NCBI RefSeq assembly: GCF_013336795.1
Contig: NZ_JAAFZT010000005.1
Location: 1-64,000, forward strand
DNA length: 64,000 nt
Source of the DNA: Alteripontixanthobacter muriae
GTDB taxonomy: Bacteria > Pseudomonadota > Alphaproteobacteria > Sphingomonadales > Sphingomonadaceae
Direction: 5' to 3'
The notes below the pieces were generated by a model, which ran no database searches, was not told where the DNA came from, and saw only the letters and a program-made list of their open reading frames with translations. Position 1 is the first letter of the stretch, and each line of letters starts with the position of its first letter. Position numbers and translations under genes: made by a program. This document shows, one piece after another, positions 25,009-34,622 of this stretch.

Positions 25009-27348
25009 ATGCGGCAGAAGGAACTCAGGATTGCGCTGGTCTGCTATGGGGGCGTCAGCCTGGCAGTCTACATGCATGGCGTCACGAAAGAGGTCTGGAA
25101 ATTGGCGCGCGCCAGCCGCTCGTTCCACGCGGGCGCCAGGCGGCAGGGCGGCTCGCAGGGCGTGTACCGCGACCTGCTGCAGCACATACAGGATCATCAC
25201 GGCCTCCGCTTGCGAGTCATGCCCGACATACTGACCGGCGCCAGCGCCGGCGGGATCAATGCCGTATTTCTCGCCCAGGCGATACATTCCGGTCAGTCGC
25301 TAGAGCCGCTTACCGACATGTGGCTGAAAAACGCCGATGTCAGCCGGCTGACCGATCCCGATGCAAAGCCCATGTGGCGGTTCGCGAAAACCTGGGCGCA
25401 GCCCATCACATGGTGGCTTTTGAACCGCCCGGGCAACGCCGTTTCAGACTCCGTGGCGCCCGAAACGCGTGACGAGGTGCGGGAAAAGGTCTCCCGGCTG
25501 ATAAGAGGGCGCTGGTTTGCTCCGCCATTTTCAGGGTCCGGCTTTGCCCGTCTTCTGTTCGATGCGCTTGCAGCCATGGCGGCGGGCGAAGCGGAGCACC
25601 CGCTGCTGCCGCCCGGTCATCCGGTTGACCTCTTCGTGACCGCCACGGATTTTCACGGCTACAAGGAAGTACTGCGGCTGAACAGCCCCGGTGCGGTCGA
25701 GGAAAGCGAGCACCGGCTGCCGATCGCCTTCCGCTCCAAGGTTCCGGCGAATGCGGGAGGAAACCTGGCCGATCCGCTCGAACTGGTGTTCGCCGCGCGT
25801 GCCACGGCGAGTTTCCCCGGCGCATTTCCGCCGATGCGATTGTCCGAAATCGATGATCTTGCCGATGATATCGAGCGCGTATGGCATGGACGCGACGAAT
25901 TCCTGCGGCGGATCATGCCAGCCCACGTTCGGCAAGGTTCGCTTGAGAACGTTTCGCTGATCGATGGTTCCGTACTGGTCAACGCTCCCTTCGCAGGTGC
26001 GATTTCCGCGTTGCAGGGGCGACCGGCCCAGCGCGAAGTCGACCGGCGATTTGTCTATATCGACCCTCGACCGGACCGGTTCGGCTCGTCAGCGCAGCAA
26101 GCGCGCGATCCAGTCGGGTTCTTTGCCGCGATCTTCGGTTCACTTTCCACGATCCCCCGCGAACAGCCGATCAGGGACAACCTCGAAGTTCTGGCGGATC
26201 AGTCGCAGGAAGCCCGGCGCCTTCGCCAGATCGTGACCATGCTGCGCCCCGAGGTCGAACAGGTGGTGGAGAAACTGTTCGGGCGTACGCTGTTTCTCGA
26301 TCGCCCTACGCCGAAGCGACTGAAGAGTTGGCGCGCCAAGGCGCAGCAAGCCGCTGCTGAGACTGCCGGTTACGCCTTTCAGGCCTATGCACAGACCAAA
26401 TTCGCTGGCATTCTCGACAATCTTGCCCAAACGGTCCTGCAAGCGGCGCCGGGGCTAAGCATGGCTGACCCGGTGGCACTGGCGGCTATCTTCAGGCGAT
26501 CTTTGCAGAGTGAAGGCATCGCGACACTCTCCGCCAGCGGCGGCGGTGCGAACGAAGCCGCCATCGCGTTCTTCCGGACTCACGACGCTGCTTTCCGCAT
26601 TCGGCGGCTTCGCTTTCTGCTGCGGCGGCTCGCGCGGGATTGGGAAGCAGACCCGGCGATACCCGACATGGCGCTCGAAGAAGCGCGCGTCGACATCTTC
26701 GAAATTCTCGCACTATATTTCCCAAAGAAAGGTAGCGGCGATTTAGGCGATGAATTCACCGTCCTGGCCGAAAATGCACTGCTGGAACCAGCAGCCGTTC
26801 TCGACTTCCTCGCCCACCGGCGGTTGCTGCCCGAAACCGATCAGGCGGCCGAGGAAATGCTTGCTGCCGCGCTTGAGAAGATGCCAAGGGCGCTGCGCCG
26901 CCGCATGTTGCTCGCCTATCTGGGCTTCCCGTTTTACGACGTCGCCACGCTGCCCCTGTTGCGGAACGAGGGCCTCACCGAATTCGACCCGGTCAAGGTC
27001 GATCGCATTTCCCCAGACGATGCTCTCTCGATCCGTGAGGGCGGGACTACGGCGACCCTGCGCGGGACGGAGTTCTATCACTTCGGCGCATTCTTTAGCC
27101 GTGCCTATCGAGAAAATGATTATCTCTGGGGACGCCTCCACGGGGCCGAGCGGATGATCGACCTGGTCTATTCCACCGTCTCAAACCAGGCACCGGGCGA
27201 GCAATTGCCGAAGGACTGGCAAGATGAAGTGAAGCAATTCAAGCGATCCGCCTTCCTTGCCGTTCTGGACGAGGAGGCGGAGATGCACAGGCTCGACGCA
27301 AATCTGATTGCTGGTCTGCGCGCCGAAGTTCACGCGAGAATGGTCTGA
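25009..27348 (+). CDS. Patatin-like phospholipase, large DUF3376 type
   Basis: A 779-residue patatin-related protein. The serine-nucleophile motif is TGASAGGINAVFLAQ (GxSxG near residue 80), the oxyanion region is YGGVSLAVYMHG, and the catalytic Asp is probably in SLIDGSVLVNAPF (about 322). The C-terminal 400 residues match the extended DUF3376-like part seen in actinobacterial and sphingomonad patatin-related proteins (TIGR03607-like). It lacks a signal peptide, so it probably acts on lipids at the cytoplasmic face. It is divergent from radA by 70 bases and converges on dnaJ. Confidence 0.85.
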   Translation: MRQKELRIALVCYGGVSLAVYMHGVTKEVWKLARASRSFHAGARRQGGSQGVYRDLLQHIQDHHGLRLRVMPDILTGASAGGINAVFLAQAIHSGQSLEPLTDMWLKNADVSRLTDPDAKPMWRFAKTWAQPITWWLLNRPGNAVSDSVAPETRDEVREKVSRLIRGRWFAPPFSGSGFARLLFDALAAMAAGEAEHPLLPPGHPVDLFVTATDFHGYKEVLRLNSPGAVEESEHRLPIAFRSKVPANAGGNLADPLELVFAARATASFPGAFPPMRLSEIDDLADDIERVWHGRDEFLRRIMPAHVRQGSLENVSLIDGSVLVNAPFAGAISALQGRPAQREVDRRFVYIDPRPDRFGSSAQQARDPVGFFAAIFGSLSTIPREQPIRDNLEVLADQSQEARRLRQIVTMLRPEVEQVVEKLFGRTLFLDRPTPKRLKSWRAKAQQAAAETAGYAFQAYAQTKFAGILDNLAQTVLQAAPGLSMADPVALAAIFRRSLQSEGIATLSASGGGANEAAIAFFRTHDAAFRIRRLRFLLRRLARDWEADPAIPDMALEEARVDIFEILALYFPKKGSGDLGDEFTVLAENALLEPAAVLDFLAHRRLLPETDQAAEEMLAAALEKMPRALRRRMLLAYLGFPFYDVATLPLLRNEGLTEFDPVKVDRISPDDALSIREGGTTATLRGTEFYHFGAFFSRAYRENDYLWGRLHGAERMIDLVYSTVSNQAPGEQLPKDWQDEVKQFKRSAFLAVLDEEAEMHRLDANLIAGLRAEVHARMV

Positions 27349-27352
27349 AACC

Positions 27353-28468
27353 TCAGGTACCGAATGCCTTCTTCAACTTGTCGAAGAATCCGCGGCTGTT
27401 CGGACATTCGTCGCCGGTTTCGGTCTCCTGAAATTCACGCAGCAATTCTTTCTGTCGTGCGGAAAGCTTTGTCGGTGTTTCTACGGCGACCTCCACCACG
27501 AGATCGCCCCTGCCCCGCCCCTGCAGCACCGGCATGCCGCCACCGCGCACACGCAATTGCCTGCCGGACTGTATGCCAGCGGGAATCGTCACCTCGTTGG
27601 TTTCTCCGTCGAGATCGGGAATGGACACCTTTCCGCCAAGCGCGGCGGTCGTAAAGCTGACAGGCAGATGCGCTACCAGCAACGTGCCTTCGCGCTGAAA
27701 AACCGGATGCGGGCGGATGTGGATGAAGATGTAGAGGTCGCCGGCAGGAGCGCCATAGGGTCCAGCCTCGCCCTTCCCCGTCAGGCGGATGCGAGTGCCG
27801 GTGTCAACACCCGGCGGAATGTCGACCGAGATGGATTGCGGCAGATCGACCCGGCCTTCGCCGCGGCAGTCGCGGCATGGCGTTTCGATCACTTCGCCGC
27901 GCCCGTGACAATTGGGGCAAGCTCGCTCTACCACGAAGAAGCCCTGCTTCGCGCGAACCTTGCCGATGCCGTGACACAGGTCACACTGGCGTTTTCCGGT
28001 TCCCGGCTTCGCACCGTCGCCTTCGCAGGTGTCGCAAACCTGCGAAACTTCGATTTCGATTTCCTGCGTGTCGCCGTGGAAGGCCTGCTCCAGTCCGATC
28101 TCCATGTCATAGCGGAGATCCGCTCCGCGGCGCGCCTGCTGACGTCCGCCAGCATTGGCGAAACCACCGCCGAAGATCGTTTCGAAAATATCGCCAATGT
28201 CGGAAAAATCCTGGTGACCACCGCCCCCGCCGCCCTGCTGGAAGGCGGCATGGCCATAGCGGTCGTAAGCGGATCTTTTCTGCGGATCCTTCAGGCAGTC
28301 ATAAGCCTGGCTGATGTTCTTGAACTTGGCTTCGCAATCGGCGTCACCAGGATTCCGGTCTGGATGATACTTCATCGCAAGCTTGCGGTACGACGATTTG
28401 ATCGTCGCGGCGTCCGCGTCCCGGGAAACCTGGAGCAGTTCGTAATAGTCGATTTCGGTGGCTGGCAT
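27353..28468 (-). CDS. dnaJ: Chaperone protein DnaJ
   Basis: A 371-residue type I Hsp40. The J domain is at the N-terminus with MKYHPDRNPGD (HPD motif, about 32-34), then a Gly-rich linker (QQGGGGGGHQDF), the zinc region with four CxxCxGxG repeats (CDTCEGDG, CDLCHGIG, CPNCHGRG, CRDCRGEG), and the C-terminal substrate-binding domain. It stimulates DnaK ATPase and delivers clients. It follows dnaK by 79 bases containing a strong hairpin. Confidence 0.97.
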   Translation of the reverse strand: MPATEIDYYELLQVSRDADAATIKSSYRKLAMKYHPDRNPGDADCEAKFKNISQAYDCLKDPQKRSAYDRYGHAAFQQGGGGGGHQDFSDIGDIFETIFGGGFANAGGRQQARRGADLRYDMEIGLEQAFHGDTQEIEIEVSQVCDTCEGDGAKPGTGKRQCDLCHGIGKVRAKQGFFVVERACPNCHGRGEVIETPCRDCRGEGRVDLPQSISVDIPPGVDTGTRIRLTGKGEAGPYGAPAGDLYIFIHIRPHPVFQREGTLLVAHLPVSFTTAALGGKVSIPDLDGETNEVTIPAGIQSGRQLRVRGGGMPVLQGRGRGDLVVEVAVETPTKLSARQKELLREFQETETGDECPNSRGFFDKLKKAFGT

Positions 28469-28496
28469 AATCTTGCTTGTCTCCCGTCACAAACGA

Positions 28497-28527
28497 CCGC
28501 CACCGGTGCGTCGGGCACCGGTGGCGG
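28497..28527 (-). terminator. Hairpin between dnaK and dnaJ
   Basis: CCGCCACCGGTGC and GCACCGGTGGCGG form a perfect 13-bp stem with a 5-base loop. On the minus strand only GTCGTTTG follows, a poor T-run, so partial termination or mRNA-end stabilisation reducing dnaJ relative to dnaK is more likely than full termination. Confidence 0.65.
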
Positions 28528-28547
28528 TATCGGTCTGCATCGGAATG

Positions 28548-30494
28548 TCAGCCCTTGTTCTGATCGGCAGTGGCATCGGCATCGGCGCTATCGTCGACTT
28601 CGGAAAACTCCGCGTCGACTACATCGTCTTCCGCTTCGCCAGAGCCAGCTTCTGCGTCAGGGGAACCGGCACTGGCCTGTTCCTTTTCGTAGATCTGCTG
28701 GCCCATCTTCATGGCAAGATCGGTGAGCGCCTGCGACTTGGCGTTGATCGCATCGTTGTCGTCGCCTTCAAGAGCCGTCTTCGTTTCCGCCAGGGCGGTC
28801 TCGACTTCGGACTTTAGACCGGCGTCGATCTTGTCGCCGTGTTCGTCCAGCTGCTTCTGCGTCGCATGCACCAGGCTGTCGGCCTGGTTGCGGGCTTCGG
28901 CACCTTCGCGGCGCTTCTTGTCTTCTTCGGCGAATTTCTCCGCGTCCTGCACCATCTGATCGATGTCGCTGTCGGTCAGACCGCCGGAGGCCTGGATACG
29001 GATCTGCTGTTCCTTGCCCGTTCCCTTGTCCTTGGCGGACACGTTGACGATGCCGTTCGCATCGATGTCGAAAGTGACCTCGATCTGCGGAACACCGCGC
29101 GGTGCGGAAGGGATACCGACCAGATCGAACTGACCCAGCATCTTGTTGTCCGCCGCCATCTCGCGTTCGCCCTGGGCTACGCGGATGGTCACGGCCTGCT
29201 GGTTGTCTTCTGCCGTGGAATAGGTCTGCGTCTTCTTGGTCGGAATCGTCGTGTTGCGGTCGATCATGCGGGTGAACACACCACCCAGAGTCTCGATCCC
29301 CAGCGACAGCGGCGTCACGTCGAGCAGCAGCACATCCTTGACGTCGCCCTGCAGAACGCCTGCCTGAATCGCGGCACCCATGGCCACGACTTCGTCAGGG
29401 TTCACGCCCGTGTGCGGTTCCTTGCCGAAGAAATCCTTCACAGCCTCGCGCACCTTGGGCATGCGGGTCATGCCGCCGACGAGTACGACTTCGTCGATTT
29501 CCTTGGCGGTAACACCTGCGTCGGCCAAGGCCTTCTTCATCGGCTCCTTGGTGCGCTCGATCAGCTTGGCAACCAGCTTCTCGAGGTCGGAACGGGTGAT
29601 CGTTTCAACGAGGTGAAGCGGCGTGGTCGATCCGCCTTCCATACGCGCGGTGATGAAGGGCAGGTTGACTTCAGTCGTCTGCGCGCTCGACAGTTCGATC
29701 TTCGCCTTTTCGGCGGCTTCCTTCAGCCGCTGCAGCGCCAGCTTGTCTGTACGGAGATCCATGTTCTCCTTCTTCTTGAACTGGTCCGCCAGATATTCGA
29801 CAATCGCGCTGTCGAAATCCTCACCGCCGAGGAAGGTGTCGCCGTTGGTCGACTTTACCTCGAACACACCGTCGCCGATTTCCAGGATGGAAACGTCGAA
29901 CGTACCGCCGCCAAGGTCGTAAACGGCGATGGTCTTGCCGTCGTCCTTGTCGAGACCATAGGCGAGCGCCGCAGCCGTCGGTTCGTTGATGATGCGCAGC
30001 ACTTCGAGCCCGGCGATCTGGCCGGCATCCTTGGTCGCCTGGCGCTGGGCGTCGTTGAAATATGCGGGGACGGTAATGACCGCCTGAGTGACGGTTTCGC
30101 CAAGATAGCTCTCAGCCGTTTCCTTCATCTTCTGCAGGATGAAAGCTGAAATCTGGCTGGGGCTGTAATCTTCGCCGCCTGCCTGCACCCAGGCATCGCC
30201 GTTCTTGCCCTTGACGATGTCGTAAGGAACCAGTTCGGTGTCCTTCTTCGTGACCGGATCGTCGAAGCGGCGGCCGATGAGGCGCTTCACGGCGAAGATC
30301 GTGTTGTCGCCATTGGTGACCGCCTGGCGTTTCGCCGGCTGGCCGATAAGGCGCTCGTTATCCTTGGTGAATGCGACGATGGAAGGCGTAGTACGCGCGC
30401 CTTCGGAATTCTCGACGACCTTGGGCTTGCCCCCATCCATGACGGCAACGCAGCTATTCGTAGTGCCGAGGTCGATACCGATTACTTTTGCCAT
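28548..30494 (-). CDS. dnaK: Chaperone protein DnaK (Hsp70)
   Basis: About 648 residues from [20 protein letters not shown]. The ATPase domain shows phosphate and adenosine motifs ([42 protein letters not shown]). The linker [17 protein letters not shown] leads into the substrate-binding domain, with a helical lid and an acidic tail rich in Asp and Ala ([16 protein letters not shown]). The 25 residues upstream in the same frame are unlike the family and were excluded. A heat-shock promoter lies 106-133 bases before the start codon. Confidence 0.98.
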   Translation of the reverse strand: MAKVIGIDLGTTNSCVAVMDGGKPKVVENSEGARTTPSIVAFTKDNERLIGQPAKRQAVTNGDNTIFAVKRLIGRRFDDPVTKKDTELVPYDIVKGKNGDAWVQAGGEDYSPSQISAFILQKMKETAESYLGETVTQAVITVPAYFNDAQRQATKDAGQIAGLEVLRIINEPTAAALAYGLDKDDGKTIAVYDLGGGTFDVSILEIGDGVFEVKSTNGDTFLGGEDFDSAIVEYLADQFKKKENMDLRTDKLALQRLKEAAEKAKIELSSAQTTEVNLPFITARMEGGSTTPLHLVETITRSDLEKLVAKLIERTKEPMKKALADAGVTAKEIDEVVLVGGMTRMPKVREAVKDFFGKEPHTGVNPDEVVAMGAAIQAGVLQGDVKDVLLLDVTPLSLGIETLGGVFTRMIDRNTTIPTKKTQTYSTAEDNQQAVTIRVAQGEREMAADNKMLGQFDLVGIPSAPRGVPQIEVTFDIDANGIVNVSAKDKGTGKEQQIRIQASGGLTDSDIDQMVQDAEKFAEEDKKRREGAEARNQADSLVHATQKQLDEHGDKIDAGLKSEVETALAETKTALEGDDNDAINAKSQALTDLAMKMGQQIYEKEQASAGSPDAEAGSGEAEDDVVDAEFSEVDDSADADATADQNKG

Positions 30495-30599
30495 GGTTTC
30501 CCCATCTTTATTGATAATACGCGACCGCCGCCGTTTCCCGCGTGCCGTGCAAGCTTCCCGTAACGGCAAAGCGGGTCGGCGGCTGTGTTACGCAGGGCG

Positions 30600-30627
30600 A
30601 TATAGGAGCGGTTTTTCTTGGCACAAG
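30600..30627 (-). promoter_or_regulatory. RpoH (sigma-32) promoter of dnaK
   Basis: On the minus strand CTTG (30627-30624), 17 bases, then CCTATAT (30606-30600) matches the alphaproteobacterial RpoH consensus CTTG-N17-CCNTATNT. The leader to the dnaK start is about 100 bases long, with room for a regulatory structure. It faces the divergent copper-chaperone gene. Confidence 0.75.
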
Positions 30628-30686
30628 GGAACAGGCAGAGTAGTTGCCGTGCAGCAAAATTCGGGAAAACAACGGGGGAAACAACC

Positions 30687-31160
30687 ATGAAGAACACATT
30701 TTTCGCAGCAGCCACGCTCGCCCTGTCCAGCCTTGCGCTGGCTTCCTGCGGCGAAGAGCCGGTACCTGAAACGACCGACGGGATCGACGGCGTCGAGATC
30801 ACGAACGCCCGGATCGTGCTCGGACCGGTCGCTGGCAATCCCGCCGCGGTCTATTTCGACGTCGCCTATGGCGGTGATCGCGCGCTGACCATTCGTGCTG
30901 CGGATGTCGAGGGAGCAGGCTCCGCCGCCATGCATCAATATAGCGAATGGGACGGCCAGATGCAGATGATGGAAGCGCTGCCGGTCGCATTGGCGTCAGG
31001 CGATGACGTCAGCTTCGAGCCGGGCGGACTGCATATTATGGCAATGGACCCGCCTGCCGAATGGCAGCCAGGCGGCACCGCGGAAGTTACCCTTACGGTC
31101 GCTGGCGGTGACAAGGTCAGCTTCCCGGCCGAAATCCGCGCCGCCGGTGAAGAGCGCTGA
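30687..31160 (+). CDS. PCu(A)C periplasmic copper chaperone lipoprotein
   Basis: About 157 residues from MKNTFFAAATLALSSLALAS followed by Cys: a lipoprotein signal with lipobox LALASC. The copper-binding motif H...M...HxM is present as AAMHQYSEWDGQMQMME and GGLHIMAMDPP. Proteins of this family deliver copper(I) to cytochrome c oxidase. The upstream frame to 30618 overlaps the dnaK promoter region and is not needed; the ribosome site before 30687 is GGGGGAAAC. The next gene on the same strand starts 16 bases later. Confidence 0.9.
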   Translation: MKNTFFAAATLALSSLALASCGEEPVPETTDGIDGVEITNARIVLGPVAGNPAAVYFDVAYGGDRALTIRAADVEGAGSAAMHQYSEWDGQMQMMEALPVALASGDDVSFEPGGLHIMAMDPPAEWQPGGTAEVTLTVAGGDKVSFPAEIRAAGEER

Positions 31161-31175
31161 CACCAGAAGGAGCAG

Positions 31176-31672
31176 ATGCACCAGCAGTCTCATGCCCAAT
31201 CGGTGGCGAGAGGCCGCTGACGTCAGGCGAGATCAGGCTGGCGCAAACAATCTTCGGTGACGCGATCGAGTACGATCGCGTCACCATCCGACGCCGGAAA
31301 TGGTTTCCTTTTCAGCCGCGCAATGTGACGATGGCCCCGCGTGGACACATTCACTTCCACCCGTCCGGCAGCACCTATTGCGAGGATTTCTCGAAAGTTT
31401 CACCGCTCCGCGCAGGGCTGTTCATACACGAGATGACACATGTCTGGCAGGCTCAGGCTCGCGGCGAATGGTGGCTGGTGCTGCATCGCCACCCCTGGTG
31501 CAGATATCATTACAGCCTCAAGCCGGGTTGGCCTCTGCATCGCTATGGCATCGAACAACAGGCGGAAATCGTGCGGCATGCTTTCCTCCTGCGCAAAGGC
31601 GTCAAGCTGGCGGGCATCGCCGATGCAGGCGCATACGATCTGCTGGTGCACTTCCCCGGGGCGGACCGATAG
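31176..31672 (+). pseudogene. HExxH metallopeptidase-like (vgr-related) gene, frameshifted start
   Basis: The downstream frame encodes RPLTSGEIRLAQTIFGDAIE, YDRVTIRRRKWFPFQPRNV, HIHFHPSG, LFIHEMTHVWQAQ (HExxH) and GIEQQAEIVRHAFLLRKG, a conserved small metallopeptidase-like family annotated vgr-related in this group. No ATG begins that frame: the ATG at 31192 (then CCC) needs one base removed, and the ATG at 31176, with the good ribosome site AGAAGGAG, needs one base added, to enter it. The longest intact piece starts at a GTG (31325) and lacks about 40 conserved residues. Either it is newly broken or the sequence has an indel. Confidence 0.65.
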
Positions 31673-31688
31673 CTCTCCAAAAAGCAGA

Positions 31689-31714
31689 AGGGGCGCCACC
31701 GCAGTGACGCCCCT
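31689..31714. terminator. Hairpin between convergent genes
   Basis: AGGGGCG-C-CAC and GTG-A-CGCCCCT form an 11-pair stem (one internal mismatch) with loop CGCA. It lies between the convergent stops at 31672 and 31737 and could serve both strands, though T-runs are short. Confidence 0.5.
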
Positions 31715-31736
31715 CTGGTAATCCGAAGATCATCGC

Positions 31737-32030
31737 TCAGTAGCGCGGGTCGACCGGATAGCCACGGGTACCGAAGCAGTCGTCATCAAGGTAACGATTG
31801 TCGTTGTAACCGTCACAATCATCATCCCTGTCGACGAAATAGCCGGCAAGGCCACCGGCAGCTGCGCCGGCAAGAGCATAGGTCGCAATGTCGCCGCCGG
31901 TGATGGCTGCAGTTGCGGCGCCGAGGGCACCGCCGCCAAGAGCACCTTCTGCTGCATAATTTTCCGCGCAGGCACCGAGCGAGAGAGTGGACAGTGCCAG
32001 TGCAGAGGCGGCAAACATACGGTTCTTCAT
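31737..32030 (-). CDS. Small glycine-zipper lipoprotein
   Basis: About 97 residues from MKNRMFAASALALSTLSLGA followed by Cys: a lipobox SLGAC. The mature part has small-residue repeats typical of glycine-zipper membrane segments (EGALGGGALGAATAAITGGD, then YALAGAAAGGLAGYFV) and an acidic, Tyr/Asp-rich C-terminus (DRDDDCDGYNDNRYLDDD). The start at 32030 has GGGAGA upstream. Related outer-membrane lipoproteins are involved in envelope stability. It is a single gene between the terminator and grpE. Confidence 0.8.
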   Translation of the reverse strand: MKNRMFAASALALSTLSLGACAENYAAEGALGGGALGAATAAITGGDIATYALAGAAAGGLAGYFVDRDDDCDGYNDNRYLDDDCFGTRGYPVDPRY

Positions 32031-32107
32031 GATCAATTCTCCCAGGAACATGTCTGCTCTATACGGATGGACCGCGCTGGGGTTCCTGCCTCCACGAAGC
32101 TTCGAGA

Positions 32108-32725
32108 TCAGTCCGGCTTTTTCGACACACCGACCATCGCCGGGCGCAGCAGCCGGTCCTTGATCATGTAACCTGCCTGCATCTCCTGCACGACAGTTCC
32201 TGCATCGTGATCGGAAGAAGGGACTTCCAGCATCGCCTGGTGCTGGTTGGGATCGAGCGGAAGGCCAACGGCAGCGATGCGCGTGATGCCATGCGCCGCG
32301 AAAACCTTGTCCAGTTCACGCTGCGTCGCCTGAATGCCGGTGACCAGGCCCTTGAACTTGCTGTCCTCGCGAAGGTCCTCCGGCACCGCCTCGATCGCGC
32401 GGGCAAGGTTGTCGGCCACGCTCAGGATGTCGCGCGCGAAACCGGTCGCCGCATAGGCACGGGCGTCGGCAACGTCCTTCTCCATCCGCCGGCGCACGTT
32501 CTGCGTGTCTGCGCGGGCATAGAGCACGTCCTGTTTTGCAGCGTCGAGATCGGCACGAAGCGACGCCAGCGCCTCGTTCAGATCGCCGCCAGTGTCGCCC
32601 TCGTCATCATCATCTTCGCCATCATCGCGGAACTGCTGCGGAACGCCTTCCATTTCGCGCTCCATCTCGCTGTCATTCGCGGATTCATCCTGCACGTTGT
32701 TTTCGCCGTCGATCATTGTTTCCAT
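32108..32725 (-). CDS. grpE: Nucleotide exchange factor GrpE
   Basis: About 205 residues, the DnaK nucleotide exchange factor. An acidic N-terminus (FRDDGEDDDDEGDTGGDL) precedes the long coiled coil (LASLRADLDAAKQDVLYARA, then DTQNVRRRMEKDV). The beta domain ends with the family signature QEMQAGYMIKDRLLRPAMVG. I place the start at the ATG 32725, next to the hrcA stop (32727); another at 32716 is possible, and the frame to 32779 lies within hrcA. The operon with hrcA fits heat-shock control. Confidence 0.95.
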   Translation of the reverse strand: METMIDGENNVQDESANDSEMEREMEGVPQQFRDDGEDDDDEGDTGGDLNEALASLRADLDAAKQDVLYARADTQNVRRRMEKDVADARAYAATGFARDILSVADNLARAIEAVPEDLREDSKFKGLVTGIQATQRELDKVFAAHGITRIAAVGLPLDPNQHQAMLEVPSSDHDAGTVVQEMQAGYMIKDRLLRPAMVGVSKKPD

Positions 32726-32726
32726 T

Positions 32727-33794
32727 TCATCCGATGAGTCTGCCCAGGGATCGGGCTGTGAAATCAACCATGGGGACAACCCTGGCGTAATTCAACCGGG
32801 TCGGGCCGATGACGCCGAGCACACCTACGACCTTGCCGTCACGGTCGCGATAGGGCGAGGCAATGACGCTGGAACCAGACAGGGCAAACAGCCGGTTCTC
32901 CGATCCGATGAAAATACGCGTGGCGTTCGCTTCCCGCGCACTTTCAAGCAATTCCGAAACCGATTGCTTGTTCTCGAGATCGTCAAGCAGCGAGCGCACT
33001 CTTTCAAGGTCCGACAAGGCTGCCTCGTCCAGCAGATTGGCCTGACCGCGCACGATCAGGACCGGGCGGTCGGCGGCATCCTGTGTCCAGGTGGCGAGTC
33101 CACGCTCCACCAGATCGCGGCTGGCTTCATCGAGCGCGCTCTTGCCCGACGCGATCTCGGCACGCATCGCGCCGGCGGCTTCTCCAAGTGTGCGGCCAGC
33201 GAGATGCGCCGTGATGTAGTTGCTGGCCATTTCCAGCGCCGCCAGATTGATTTCGCCTTCCAGCTCGAGCAGCCGGTTTTCGATGGCGCCGTCCTGCCCG
33301 ACCAGTACGGCCAGCGTGCGCCCCGGTCCAAGTTGCACCAGGCTGACCTGCGACAGGCGCGGTTCGCGGCGCGGCACGAGCACCACGCCCGCCGCGCCCG
33401 ACAGGTCGGATAGAAGACTGCTGGTCGTCTCGAGCGCCTGTTCTATGGGCCCGGGCCGGAAGAGGCGGCGTTCGATGGCGGCCCGCTCATCGGCATTGGG
33501 TTCGGCAACCTGCATCATGCCGTCAACGAACAGACGCAGCCCGGTCGTGGTTGGCACGCGGCCTGCACTAACATGGGGAGCGGCAAGGAACCCGGCAGCC
33601 TCGAGATCGGCGAGAACGGATCGGATGGAGGCCGGCGATAGGTTCAGCCCGCCCTCGCCCGACAAGGACTTGGAGCCGACCGGATGCCCGCTTTCGAGAT
33701 AGCCTTCGACGACAAGCCGAAAGATATCCTGCGCGCGGGCGGACATTTCGATTATCGCAAGTTTCACGTTGTCCCGCTCGGCCATGATCCACAT
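32727..33794 (-). CDS. hrcA: Heat-inducible transcription repressor HrcA
   Basis: A 355-residue repressor that binds CIRCE and controls groESL-type genes. The N-terminal winged helix is LVVEGYLESGHPVGSKSLSG and LSPASIRSVLADLEAAGFLA with HVSAGRVPTTTGLRLFVD; the rest is the GAF-like dimerisation domain (VLGVIGPTRLNYARVVPMVD at the end). An ATG nine bases downstream is an alternative start. No CIRCE element was seen in front of it, so autoregulation through CIRCE is not evident. It is divergent from rph. Confidence 0.95.
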   Translation of the reverse strand: MWIMAERDNVKLAIIEMSARAQDIFRLVVEGYLESGHPVGSKSLSGEGGLNLSPASIRSVLADLEAAGFLAAPHVSAGRVPTTTGLRLFVDGMMQVAEPNADERAAIERRLFRPGPIEQALETTSSLLSDLSGAAGVVLVPRREPRLSQVSLVQLGPGRTLAVLVGQDGAIENRLLELEGEINLAALEMASNYITAHLAGRTLGEAAGAMRAEIASGKSALDEASRDLVERGLATWTQDAADRPVLIVRGQANLLDEAALSDLERVRSLLDDLENKQSVSELLESAREANATRIFIGSENRLFALSGSSVIASPYRDRDGKVVGVLGVIGPTRLNYARVVPMVDFTARSLGRLIG

Positions 33795-33896
33795 TTAATC
33801 GCTGGTCTTGCAGGCTCAACCCCTGTGCGCCTATCGCGCGTGTTAGCTTAACCGACTCACGAGGCCCGCAAGGGCCACCACACTCAAGGAATTTTG

Positions 33897-34622
33897 ATGC
33901 GACCCTCCGGCAGAGCCCCCGACCAGATGCGCGACATCACGATAGAAACCGGCTTTGCCAAACATGCCGAGGGATCGTGCCTGATCGCTTTCGGCGACAC
34001 GCGCGTGCTGTGCACCGCCAGCGTTGAGGAACGGATCCCGCCGTGGCTGCGCGGCAAGAACGAAGGTTGGGTCACGGGTGAATATTCCATGCTGCCCCGC
34101 GCCACGCACACGCGCGGCCAGCGCGAGGCCGCTAAGGGCCGGCAGAGTGGACGCACACAGGAAATCCAGCGCCTGATCGGCCGGTCGCTGCGCGCTGTCG
34201 TCGACCTGAAGAAGCTGGGCGAGCGGCAAATTACCCTCGATTGCGACGTGCTGCAGGCAGACGGCGGTACCCGGACGGCGGCGATTTCCGGTGCGTGGGT
34301 GGCCTTGCGCCTCGCGGTCAACAGCCTGATGAAGCAGGGGCTGATCCTGCACGATCCGATAAGCGCCAAGGTGGCGGCGATCTCCTGCGGCATCTACAAG
34401 GGCACTCCGGTGCTCGACCTCGACTATCCCGAAGACAGCAAGGCCGACGCCGACGCCAATTTCGTCCTGATCGAAGGCGGTCGCATCGCCGAGGTTCAGG
34501 CGACGGCAGAAGGCGAAACATATGACGAGGAAGCCCTGCTGCGCCTCCTCAGGCTCGCCAATATCGGTTGCGGGGAGATTTTCGCGGCGCAGGAAAAGGC
34601 GGTCACGGGCGCTTCGGCCTGA
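33897..34622 (+). CDS. rph: Ribonuclease PH
   Basis: A 241-residue phosphorolytic 3'-5' exoribonuclease that trims tRNA 3' ends. [20 protein letters not shown] and [20 protein letters not shown] (phosphate and RNA binding) and [20 protein letters not shown] (catalytic Asp residues) are textbook. The ATG at 33897 has AAGGA nearby. A hairpin GGCCC-GCAA-GGGCC (about 33862-33875) lies in its leader. It overlaps rdgB by one base (TGATG). Confidence 0.97.
   Translation: MRPSGRAPDQMRDITIETGFAKHAEGSCLIAFGDTRVLCTASVEERIPPWLRGKNEGWVTGEYSMLPRATHTRGQREAAKGRQSGRTQEIQRLIGRSLRAVVDLKKLGERQITLDCDVLQADGGTRTAAISGAWVALRLAVNSLMKQGLILHDPISAKVAAISCGIYKGTPVLDLDYPEDSKADADANFVLIEGGRIAEVQATAEGETYDEEALLRLLRLANIGCGEIFAAQEKAVTGASA

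Noticed and set aside
33795-33896. CIRCE element upstream of hrcA
   Set aside because: No TTAGCACTC-N9-GAGTGCTAA-like repeat is present.
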